Source of the DNA: Cellulosimicrobium cellulans
Lineage (GTDB): Bacteria; Actinomycetota; Actinomycetes; Actinomycetales; Cellulomonadaceae
DNA length: 64,000 bases
Direction: 5' to 3'
NCBI RefSeq assembly: GCF_024124905.1
Contig: NZ_JAMXST010000003.1
Span: 744,001-808,000 of the forward strand
Part shown: piece by piece, positions 1 to 7,328 of the stretch
Position numbering within the stretch: the first letter of the stretch is position 1
Layout of the letters: every line of letters starts with the position of its first letter
The notes under the pieces: generated by a model
What the model was told of the DNA's origin: nothing
The model's input: the letters and a program-made list of their open reading frames with translations, nothing else
The model's database searches: none
Position numbers and translations under genes: made by a program

Positions 1-414
1 GCCGTCGCGCTCGACGCGGTCGACGGCGAGCTGCCCGAGGGCGCGTCCGCGTCCGCGACGATCGCGGTCGCCGAGGTGAGCGACGTCCTCGTCGTCCCGA
101 CGTCCGCCGTGGCCGCGGACGGGCCGGCGCGCACGGTCCGGGTGCTCGACGGCGACGGCGTGCGCACCGTGACGGTGACGACGGGCGCCGTCGGGCCGGA
201 GGTCACCGAGGTCACCGAGGGCCTCGCCGCAGGCGACGAGGTCGTGCTGGCCGACCTGGCCCGAGAGCTCGTGCCCGACGACGAGGAGTCGAGCGGGCTC
301 GCCGGCCTGGGCGGGTCCGAGGGGCAGAGCGGCTTCCCCCAGGGAGGCTTCCCCCAGGGGGGCTTCCCCGAGGGGGGCTTCCCTGAGGGTGGCTTCTCCC
401 GCACCGGCGGATGA
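1..414 (+). CDS. Efflux periplasmic adaptor (HlyD/MFP) protein, C-terminal part
   Basis: The reading frame is open from the window edge, so only the last 137 codons are present. The visible part looks like the end of a membrane-fusion/adaptor protein of an ABC or RND-type exporter: a beta-rich stretch with the typical phrase VLVVPTSAV, then VRVLDGDGVRTVTVTTG and a closing EGLAAGDEVVLAD segment, as seen in HlyD/MacA-like proteins before the C-terminus. After this comes a low-complexity tail of four and a half GGFP(Q/E) units, encoded by a 15-bp tandem repeat at 331-399, which is not part of the family core. The gene is convergent with the histidine kinase gene. Function is inferred from the C-terminal pattern only; the N-terminal half that would confirm it lies outside the window. 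Confidence 0.6.
   Translation, partial: AVALDAVDGELPEGASASATIAVAEVSDVLVVPTSAVAADGPARTVRVLDGDGVRTVTVTTGAVGPEVTEVTEGLAAGDEVVLADLARELVPDDEESSGLAGLGGSEGQSGFPQGGFPQGGFPEGGFPEGGFSRTGG
331..399 (+). repeat. 15-bp tandem repeat coding GGFPQ/GGFPE
   Basis: Four full 15-bp units (331-345, 346-360, 361-375, 376-390) and a partial fifth encode a Gly-Gly-Phe-Pro-Gln/Glu tail at the end of the adaptor protein. Units differ at one to three positions. Such in-frame minisatellites can change length by slippage without a frameshift. Confidence 0.9.
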
Positions 415-429
415 GGACGTCGATCCAGG

Positions 430-2070
430 TCATCCGGACCCGCGAGGCAGGCGGACGGTGAAGGTCGTGCCGGTGGGGTCGGGTTCGTCCGCGGTCGCCG
501 ACGTCACGGTGATCGTGCCGCCGTGCGCGGTGACGATCGCGTCGGCGATGGCGAGGCCCAGGCCGGTGGAGCCGCCGGTGCGGTTGCGGGCGTCGTCGCC
601 GCGCGTGAAGCGCCGGAAGAGCGTCGGGCGCAGGGTCGGCGGGACGCCGGGGCCGTCGTCGGCGACGGTGAGCACGACGTCCTCGCCGTCGGTCGTCAGC
701 CGTACCGCGACGTGGGTGCCGGGCGGGGTGTGCGTGCGCGCGTTGGCGAGGAGGTTCGCGAGCACCTGGCGCAGGCTCGCCTCGTCGCCCAGGACCTCGA
801 GGTCGACGTCCTCGTCGGTGTCCTCGCCGCGCGCGTCGGGCAGGTCCGTGGCGAGGTCGACGTCCAGGTCGCCGGTGCCGGGCAGGTCGAGGTCCCAGTC
901 GTGGTCGGGCCCGGCGGCGTGGGCGTCCATGACGGCGTCCACGGCGAGGCCGGCGAGGTCGACGGGCGCGCGGTCGAGCGGGCGGCCGGCGTCGAGCCGC
1001 GCGAGGAGCAGGAGGTCCTCGACGAGCCCCGTCATGCGGACGGCCTCGGACTCGATGCGGTCGAGCGAGCGCGCGGTGGCGGGCGGGACGTCGTCGGGGG
1101 AGCGGCGCACGAGCTCGGCGTACCCGCGGATGGAGGCGAGCGGGGTGCGCAGCTCGTGGCTCGCGTCGGCGACGAACCGCCGCACCTGGGTCTCGGAGTC
1201 GTGGCGCGCCTGGAGCGAGGTCTCGACGTTCTCCAGCATGCGGTTCAGCGCGGCGCCCACCTGCCCGACCTCGGTGCGCTCGTCGGTGAGGTCGGCCGGG
1301 ACGCGCGGGATCGCGTCGATCTCGCCCTGCGCGAGCTCCAGCTCGGAGACGCGGCTCGCCGCGGCGGCGACGTCGTCGAGCGGCCGGAGCGAGCGCCGCA
1401 CGAGCCACGTGCCCAGGAGCACGGCGGCGAGCAGGCCCGCGGCGCCGAGCGCGACCTGGACGGAGACGTAGTCCTCGACCGTCGCGTCGACGCTCGTCGT
1501 GCTCGAGGCGACGACGACGGGCTGGTCGTCGTCCGTCGTCCGGTGCACGGCACGGAACGGCCCGAGGTCCGGCAGGTCGACGTCGTGCGCCCTGCCGTCG
1601 GCCGGGACGGCCTCGAGCGTGGCGATCTGGGCCTCGTCGAGCGTGACGCGCTCGAGCGTCGGCGAGACGTACTCCGCGAGCACGATCTCGCCGTCGGCGT
1701 AGCGCACGAGCGCGCTCCCCGGACCGATGCCGGCAGGCAGGCGTGCCGGGTCGTCGCCGTCGGGAAGGCTGCTGGGCGACGGGGCCGGGGTGCCCGTCGC
1801 GTCGTCAGGGAGCTGCCTGCCGGGCGGAAGGCCCCCGGGCCCCTGCGCGAGCCGCTGACTCGCCTGCTCGAGCTCGTGGTCGACCTGGGTGACGAGCTGG
1901 GTGCGCAGCGCCGCGGTCGAGGCGGCGGCGAGCCCGACGGTCACGACGAGGACGACACCGGCGACCACGAGGACGAGCCGTCGCCGCAGCGCGGTGGGAC
2001 GTCGGCGGGCCGGGCCCGGTGTCCCGGTCCCCTGCGCCGGGGCCGTCCCGGCCCGTGACGGCTCAGGCAC
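430..2070 (-). CDS. Sensor histidine kinase (HAMP, HisKA, HATPase)
   Basis: Membrane-bound sensor kinase of the OmpR-partner type. A basic N-terminus precedes membrane segment 1 (about residues 31-53), an extracytoplasmic sensor region (54-200) and membrane segment 2 (about 205-225). HAMP follows, then a HisKA H-box with ADASHELRTP (His305), an N-box around LRQVLANLLANARTH, and ATP-lid glycines DDGPGVP and GLGLAIADA. A 40-residue Asp-rich insertion (around DLDVDLATDLPDARGED) lies between the dimerisation and ATPase parts and is unusual. It starts with GTG at 2070, overlapping the end of the response regulator gene by 8 bp, so the pair is one translationally coupled operon. The signal sensed is unknown; the neighbouring adaptor gene suggests envelope stress or export, but that gene is on the other strand. 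Confidence 0.93.
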   Translation of the reverse strand: MPEPSRAGTAPAQGTGTPGPARRRPTALRRRLVLVVAGVVLVVTVGLAAASTAALRTQLVTQVDHELEQASQRLAQGPGGLPPGRQLPDDATGTPAPSPSSLPDGDDPARLPAGIGPGSALVRYADGEIVLAEYVSPTLERVTLDEAQIATLEAVPADGRAHDVDLPDLGPFRAVHRTTDDDQPVVVASSTTSVDATVEDYVSVQVALGAAGLLAAVLLGTWLVRRSLRPLDDVAAAASRVSELELAQGEIDAIPRVPADLTDERTEVGQVGAALNRMLENVETSLQARHDSETQVRRFVADASHELRTPLASIRGYAELVRRSPDDVPPATARSLDRIESEAVRMTGLVEDLLLLARLDAGRPLDRAPVDLAGLAVDAVMDAHAAGPDHDWDLDLPGTGDLDVDLATDLPDARGEDTDEDVDLEVLGDEASLRQVLANLLANARTHTPPGTHVAVRLTTDGEDVVLTVADDGPGVPPTLRPTLFRRFTRGDDARNRTGGSTGLGLAIADAIVTAHGGTITVTSATADEPDPTGTTFTVRLPRGSG

Positions 2071-2830
2071 CGGCGTCGGCCGCGCCCGCCGCGGGCTTGA
2101 GCACGTAGCCGACGCCGCGGAGCGTGTGGATCATGGGCTCGCGGCCCTTGTCGATCTTGCGACGCAGGTAGGAGACGTAGAGCTCGACGATGTTCGCCTG
2201 GCCGCCGAAGTCGTAGCTCCAGACGCGGTCGAGGATCTGCGCCTTGGAGAGCACGCGGCGCGGGTTGCGCATGAGGTAGCGCAGGAGCTCGAACTCGGTG
2301 GCCGTGAGCCGGACCTCCTCGCCCGCGCGGCGCACCTCGTGCGCGTCCTCGTCGAGCTCGAGGTCGCCGACGACGAGCACCGAGTCCTCGCGCGCGGTGG
2401 CGCCGCCCCGGCGCAGCAGCCCGCGCAGGCGCGCGACGACCTCTTCGAGGCTGAACGGCTTGGTCACGTAGTCGTCGCCGCCCGCGGTGAGCCCGGCGAC
2501 GCGGTCCTCGACGGCGTCGCGCGCCGTGAGGAACAGCACCGGCCTCCGGGCCTCCTGCTCGCGCAGGCGTCGCAGCACGGTGAGGCCGTCCATGTCGGGG
2601 AGCATGACGTCGAGCACGACGACGTCGGGATCGGTCTCGCGCGCGGTCCGGATCGCGGAGCCCCCGTCGAGCGCGGTGGACACGTCCCAGCCCTCGTAGC
2701 GCAGCGCCGAGGTGAGCAGCTCGGCGAGGTTGGGCTCGTCGTCGACCACGAGCACGCGGACGGGCGAGCCGTCCGGGCGCGTCAGGCGGGGCTGGTCGGG
2801 ACGGCCGACGGGGGCGGTGGCTGCGGTCAT
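2063..2830 (-). CDS. OmpR/PhoB-family response regulator
   Basis: DNA-binding response regulator of 255 residues. The receiver domain spans about residues 24-138, with acidic residues VDDEP, the phosphoacceptor Asp74 in LDVMLPDMDG and Lys in VTKPFS. A winged-helix effector domain covers about 150-245 (ELLRYLMRNPRRVLSK, then VYVSYLRRKIDKG-like and HTLRGVGYVL phrases typical of the family). It is the first gene of the operon; the kinase follows with an 8-bp overlap. The ATG at 2830 has a strong Shine-Dalgarno (GGGAGGAGG) about 8 nt upstream. Its regulon is not visible from the sequence. Confidence 0.95.
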   Translation of the reverse strand: MTAATAPVGRPDQPRLTRPDGSPVRVLVVDDEPNLAELLTSALRYEGWDVSTALDGGSAIRTARETDPDVVVLDVMLPDMDGLTVLRRLREQEARRPVLFLTARDAVEDRVAGLTAGGDDYVTKPFSLEEVVARLRGLLRRGGATAREDSVLVVGDLELDEDAHEVRRAGEEVRLTATEFELLRYLMRNPRRVLSKAQILDRVWSYDFGGQANIVELYVSYLRRKIDKGREPMIHTLRGVGYVLKPAAGAADAGA

Positions 2831-2914
2831 GGAACCAGCCTCCTCCCTGACCCGGTGACGCGCCTGAGCCGAACCTGTGAGTCACCTAGGTCCTGAGGGC
2901 TGCACCCCAGCGCG

Positions 2915-2972
2915 CCGAACCCGGGGTCGCTCCTCGATCCGGAGGTGGATCGAGGAGCGACCCCGGGTTCGG
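2915..2972. terminator. Dispersed hairpin A, copy 1 (terminator-like)
   Basis: A perfect 26-bp inverted repeat with a 6-nt loop (2941-2946). The arms carry the family core CCGAACCCGGGGTCGCTCC and its complement. It lies 48 bp past the stop codon of the large discoidin enzyme gene (minus strand), so it probably ends that transcript. There is no T-run on either side. The sequence 2973-3018 between it and the stop codon contains three imperfect GGTCGGCCGG direct repeats. Confidence 0.85.
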
Positions 2973-3019
2973 GGTGGTTCGGCCGGGGTCGGCCGGGGTC
3001 GGCCGCGGGCGGCCGGGGG

Positions 3020-6000
3020 TCAGCCGCAGGTCGGTCGGCCGTGCTCCGGCGTCGCGACGGTCTCGCGCTCGTCGGCGTCGTCCGACGGCGCGGCCGTGAC
3101 GCTCACGGGACCGTCCGTGGCGTCGCCGCGGACGGCGAACGACTGGTACGCGTTCTTGCCGGGGGCCACCGAGGGGAAGCTCTTCGAGCCCCACGGCGTG
3201 GCGACCTCGACGTCGAGGCGCGCGTCGTCGTCGTTCACGACCCGCACGGCGACGTACGGCTTGCCGCCGAGGCACCGGACCTCGGCCGTCGCGGTGACGG
3301 CGACTGCTGCCGGAGACGTCGGGTCCGCCGCGCCGGGCGCGAGCACCCGCAGCGCGGTGAGCCCCGGGTCGCCGTCCTGCCACGACGTGCTCAGCGCGAC
3401 GTACCGCGCCGTGCGGTCGACGGCGAGCGTGCCGCGGACGTCCCCTGCGCCGAGGGTGCCGACGTCGGTGAACGTCAGGCCGTCGTCGCTCACGGACACG
3501 ACCGACTCCGGCGCCCCGCCCCGCTCCCAGGCGGCGACGACGGTGCCGATCTCGCGCGGTGCGCCCAGGTCGGTGACCATGCGGCCGTCCGGACCGGGGA
3601 CCCACGCCGTGGTGGCGTCGCCGTCGACGGCGAGCGACGGCGACGTCATGCCGTCGGGCAGCACCGACGCGGGGAACGTGAGGGTGCTCAGCGCGTGGTC
3701 GGCGACCGGGAACGGGGTCGCGTCCCGGAAGGTGACGCGCGTGCCGGACGGCGTCGCCCCGACCGTGCGGGTCGCTCCCGTCTCGGCGTGGCGGAGCTCG
3801 ACCGGCGTCCCGTCGCCGCTCACGCGGAACGACCGGGCGTCGTCGACGGCGACGGTGACCCCGGCCGGGGTCGCTCCGCCGTGCGCGGCGACCGTCGCGC
3901 GGGGTGCGAGGACGACCGCGTCGCCCGCGGGGACGGTGACGTCGAGCGTCGAGGCGTCCGCGCCGACCGTCTGCGTGCCCGCGTAGACGGGGACGGCCCC
4001 GCCGTCGTGCGGGACGGTGAGCGTCGTCGCGACGTCCGCGCCCGTGAGGTTGAACGCCACGACGTAGCCGTCGACGGCGCTCACGAGCACCGCCGGGTCG
4101 GCGGCCGTGGGCACGCGGGCCCCGGCCTGCGCGGCGGTCGCCGCGGCGTCGCCCGGGACCATCTCCACGAGCCGGGGGCCGGTCGCGCCGTCCGTGAGCC
4201 GGACGACGTGCCGCGTGTCGGTCGCGCGCGACACCGTCACCGGCGCGTCGGAGCCGCGCACGACGAACCCGGCCTCGCCCTCGACGTTGAGCCAGTCGCC
4301 GTCGCTGCTGAGCACCTGGTCGCCGGTGTACCGGAACGACGCGGCGTCGTGCCAGGTCCGGCCGTCGAGCGACGTCTGCACGCGGTACTCCTGGCCCGCG
4401 GCGACCTCCCAGCCGAGCTGGACCTGGCTGACCTCGGTCGGGGCGCCGAGGTCGACCTGGATCCACGAGTCGGGCTTCGTGCGGTCCGCGACCGCGACGG
4501 CCCAGCGGGTCGTGGCCGAGCCGTCGGTGACGGCGCTCGCGGGGTTGGAGCCGTTGGCGCTCGACGCCGTGGCCGGCTTGCCCGCCGCGACGTCCGTGCC
4601 GGTCGGGGAGAACGCGCGCAGGTGGTAGAGCGAGTAGCCGTACGCCGCGTCCCCGCGCACGCCCTGCATGCGGACGTAGCGCGTCGTGACCGGCGCGGGC
4701 TCGTCCGCGCCCTCCGGGGTGAGGTCGACGGTGTCGAGGCGCGCGACGTTCACGTCCGCCGGGGCCTTGCCGTAGGCCGTGGCCGTCGTCCAGGTCTGGC
4801 CGTCGGTCGACGTCTGGACGAGGTACCGCGCTCCCGCGCTCGCCTCCCACGCGAACCGCACGCCGCCCACGGTCGTCTCCTCGCCGAGGTCCACCTGGAT
4901 CCACGAGTCGGGGCGGGTGCGCTCGCCGACCGCGACGGCCCAGCGGGTCGACGCGTTGCCGTCGGTCACGCGGGCCGCGGTACGGCCGTTCGCGGCGTCC
5001 TCGCTGGACGCGGTCGCGACCTTGCCGGCCGCGAGGTCGGTCGCCGATCCCTCGTCCGCGCCGTACGCGTGGAACGCGAACATCGAGTAGCCGTACTGCG
5101 GGTGGCCCTGCTGTCCGAGGAGCCGCACGTACCGCGCGGTGACGGGCGCGAAGGTGAGGTCGTCCACGCGCGCGGCCTTGGCGTCCGCGGGGTCGGCGGG
5201 GCGCGTCACCGGGAGCGTCGCGGTGGTCTCGCCCTCCGCGGTCGTGTAGGTCCGCGACCCGTCGAGGCCGGAGTACCCGTTCATGTCGAGGTTGCGGACG
5301 GACAGGCTCGCGTCCTCGGTGCCCGCGCCGGTCGACGCGTAGACCGCGGCCCCGGTCGGGAGCGTGACCTGGCCGGCGTACCCCGTCCCGATCCGGAACA
5401 CCGACGACGTGCCCTCGAAGCCGTCGCGCGGCCCGGTGTACGTCGTCACGTGCCGCTCGTCGACGGCCGCGCCGGTGCTGGGGTAGAGGTAGGGGGTCGA
5501 GCCCGAGACGTGGAAGAGCCACGAGTCGTGCGACGGGACCCAGGGGAACTTCACGAAGCCCTTGCGGCTCGACGCCGCGGCCCAGGCGTCCGCGGACTGC
5601 TGGACCGTCAGCCCGGGGCCGGCGCCGAAGTCGCGCACCCCGGCGAGGCGCTCGAAGAACGCGTCCTGCGGCGTCGGCTCGACCGGGCCCTCGGGGGACT
5701 CGGCGGCCTCGACGTGCAGCAGGTAGGAGATGGCGATCTCGGCGCGCGCCTCCGGCTCGTACTTGGGCTCGCCGGAGAACTTCGCGAGGCGGTAGACCGG
5801 GGCGTAGGACTGGTAGTCCGCGAGCGCGGCCGCGAGGTTCGCCTCGGCGCGCGCGGCGTCGGGGTCGCGCAGCACCTGGCCGAGGAACGCCATCGGGATG
5901 GCGTCGCGGCCGTAGAGGTACTCGCGGTCGGCGACCATCGGCATGAACGGCTCGCCCGCGTCGGACATGACGAGCTTGATCGACTCCCACAGCTCCGCCG

Positions 6001-6997
6001 AGTTGGGCTGGTGCGTGAGGATCTCCGGCAGCGGCTCGTCACGCAGGAGGAAGTGGATCGCGTTGCGCCCGCCGGACCGCCAGATGTCGGACTGGTAGTG
6101 CGGGCCGAACGACCCGTGGTTCTCCACGAGGTACGTGTCGTGGATGGTCTGCATGGTGTTCGTCGACACGGGCTTGCCCGCGACGACGGCCGGGTTGTTG
6201 CGGTCGGCGGTCGGCTGCCCCGCCGCGTTGCGGCCCCAGTCGCCGAGCTGCTCGGCCCAGCGCGCCGCGTCGGGGTCGTCGGGGGCCCAGGCGAGGCCGG
6301 GGGCGAGCGCCTGCGTGTAGACGCCGACCTCCTCCTGCGCCGTGTCGCCCTCGAACTTGCCCGTCGGCCAGTCGGCGGTCCACGACCCGGAGAGGGGGTC
6401 CTTGCCGAAGTCGAGGTCGGCGGTGTACGTGGACTGGCCGGTCGCGATCGTCGTGAGGTTGGCCTGCGTCGTCGCGTCGAGCTCGTCCCACAGCAGCGTC
6501 CCGGCCGCGAGGAAGTAGGACTGGAACGTCGAGTCCCAGAACAGCTTCTTGCCCCACGTGCCCGCCGGGTCGACGAACCGGTTGCTCGCGGCGTAGTGCC
6601 GGATCGTGGCGAGCGTGTGCGCGCGGAGCGTCTCCTCGGAGATGCCCGCGAGCTCGGCGTCGTACTCGCCGTGGGTCAGGAGCACGGCGTTGCCCAGCAC
6701 GACGGCGAAGTTGAAGTCCTTGAGCTGGTACACCCCGGCGGACTCGTCCCAGACGGTCTCGACCCAGCGGGTGTGGCGCAGCAGCGCGCCGTAATAGTCG
6801 GCCGCGGTCGCGTCGGGCGCGCCGAACGCGGGCGTGGGGTCGACCTCCGCCGTCACGGCTGCGGGGGAGGCGGCCGAGGGCGCTCCCTGCGCGACCGCGG
6901 GGGTGAGCAGCAGGGCCCCGGCGGTCGCGAGCGCGACGGCGGCGGTGGCGCGGCGGCGTGCGCGCCGTCCGGGCGGTGGGGTGGGCGGGCGGGTCAT
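3020..6997 (-). CDS. Secreted multidomain discoidin-repeat protein, unclassified catalytic domain
   Basis: A 1325-residue exported protein. A twin-arginine/Sec-like signal (basic GRRARRRATAAV, hydrophobic core, cleavage near AQGAPS, about residue 40) precedes a roughly 430-residue helix-rich region. That region has conserved-looking Trp/His/Asp motifs (KKLFWDSTFQSYF, VENHGSFGPHYQ, YGRDAIPMAF) and resembles the alpha/alpha-barrel architecture of polysaccharide lyases and some glycosidases, but I do not recognise the family. A beta region (about 500-610) follows, then F5/8 type C (discoidin) carbohydrate-binding repeats at about 645-785, 795-905 and 1115-1200, and the C-terminal module shared with the GH97 and GH92 proteins (Cys1242 to Cys1324-Gly1325). 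ATG at 6997 follows CGGAGG. A promoter and LacI-type operator lie upstream (7223-7271). Being secreted, it probably opens or trims the same glycan as its neighbours. Confidence 0.8.
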   Translation of the reverse strand: MTRPPTPPPGRRARRRATAAVALATAGALLLTPAVAQGAPSAASPAAVTAEVDPTPAFGAPDATAADYYGALLRHTRWVETVWDESAGVYQLKDFNFAVVLGNAVLLTHGEYDAELAGISEETLRAHTLATIRHYAASNRFVDPAGTWGKKLFWDSTFQSYFLAAGTLLWDELDATTQANLTTIATGQSTYTADLDFGKDPLSGSWTADWPTGKFEGDTAQEEVGVYTQALAPGLAWAPDDPDAARWAEQLGDWGRNAAGQPTADRNNPAVVAGKPVSTNTMQTIHDTYLVENHGSFGPHYQSDIWRSGGRNAIHFLLRDEPLPEILTHQPNSAELWESIKLVMSDAGEPFMPMVADREYLYGRDAIPMAFLGQVLRDPDAARAEANLAAALADYQSYAPVYRLAKFSGEPKYEPEARAEIAISYLLHVEAAESPEGPVEPTPQDAFFERLAGVRDFGAGPGLTVQQSADAWAAASSRKGFVKFPWVPSHDSWLFHVSGSTPYLYPSTGAAVDERHVTTYTGPRDGFEGTSSVFRIGTGYAGQVTLPTGAAVYASTGAGTEDASLSVRNLDMNGYSGLDGSRTYTTAEGETTATLPVTRPADPADAKAARVDDLTFAPVTARYVRLLGQQGHPQYGYSMFAFHAYGADEGSATDLAAGKVATASSEDAANGRTAARVTDGNASTRWAVAVGERTRPDSWIQVDLGEETTVGGVRFAWEASAGARYLVQTSTDGQTWTTATAYGKAPADVNVARLDTVDLTPEGADEPAPVTTRYVRMQGVRGDAAYGYSLYHLRAFSPTGTDVAAGKPATASSANGSNPASAVTDGSATTRWAVAVADRTKPDSWIQVDLGAPTEVSQVQLGWEVAAGQEYRVQTSLDGRTWHDAASFRYTGDQVLSSDGDWLNVEGEAGFVVRGSDAPVTVSRATDTRHVVRLTDGATGPRLVEMVPGDAAATAAQAGARVPTAADPAVLVSAVDGYVVAFNLTGADVATTLTVPHDGGAVPVYAGTQTVGADASTLDVTVPAGDAVVLAPRATVAAHGGATPAGVTVAVDDARSFRVSGDGTPVELRHAETGATRTVGATPSGTRVTFRDATPFPVADHALSTLTFPASVLPDGMTSPSLAVDGDATTAWVPGPDGRMVTDLGAPREIGTVVAAWERGGAPESVVSVSDDGLTFTDVGTLGAGDVRGTLAVDRTARYVALSTSWQDGDPGLTALRVLAPGAADPTSPAAVAVTATAEVRCLGGKPYVAVRVVNDDDARLDVEVATPWGSKSFPSVAPGKNAYQSFAVRGDATDGPVSVTAAPSDDADERETVATPEHGRPTCG

Positions 6998-7222
6998 GGG
7001 GCCTCCGGGCGTCGTCGAGCGGCAACGGTGCTGGTGCTCGGGCGGGTGGTACGGGTGCGGGCGGGTGGGAGGTGGTGCGTGCGCGCGGGGAGCGCCGGTC
7101 CAGGGTCGGACGACCGGCGCCCCCGCGCGGGTCGGGGGAGCCGCTCAGGCGGGGCGGGGGATGCTCACGCGGTGCGTTCCTCTCGGGTGGTGCGACGTCG
7201 CACGCGGTGACGCGAGGCCACC

Positions 7223-7236
7223 TGACAGCGCTGTCG
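7223..7236. promoter_or_regulatory. LacI-type operator, copy 1
   Basis: The sequence TGACAGCGCTGTCG differs from the perfect palindrome at 20437 in the last base. It sits 7 nt downstream of the -10 box on the minus strand, across the predicted start point of the discoidin-enzyme transcript, a position suited to repression. A second overlapping palindrome, CGCTGTCGACAGCG, covers 7229-7242. Confidence 0.75.
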
Positions 7237-7242
7237 ACAGCG

Positions 7243-7271
7243 AGTATAGGCGGGGTTCTCCCGGGAGTGAA
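7243..7271 (-). promoter_or_regulatory. Sigma-A-like promoter of the discoidin-enzyme gene
   Basis: On the minus strand TTCACT (7266-7271) and TATACT (7243-7248) are separated by 17 bp. Both match four to five of six consensus positions. The gene starts at 6997, so the leader would be about 240 nt. The rest of 6998-7222 is GC-rich with no recognisable gene. Confidence 0.65.
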
Positions 7272-7289
7272 GGGAGCGCCGCGGACTTC

Positions 7290-7321
7290 GCCCGGTCGGC
7301 CGCCGTGACGGCCGACCGGGC
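7290..7321 (-). terminator. Hairpin terminator after the GH97 gene
   Basis: A 13-bp perfect stem (GCCCGGTCGGCCG and complement) with loop CCGTGA lies 8 bp past the GH97 stop codon. The flanks CGGAC and GTCCG extend the stem. Confidence 0.75.
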
Positions 7322-7328
7322 GGTCCGC

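Noticed and set aside
2945-7210. Very long open frame on the plus strand across the discoidin-enzyme gene
   Set aside because: It is Arg/Gly/Ala-rich without any fold pattern and lies antisense to a clearly coding gene with signal peptide and discoidin domains. High GC keeps stop codons out of shadow frames.
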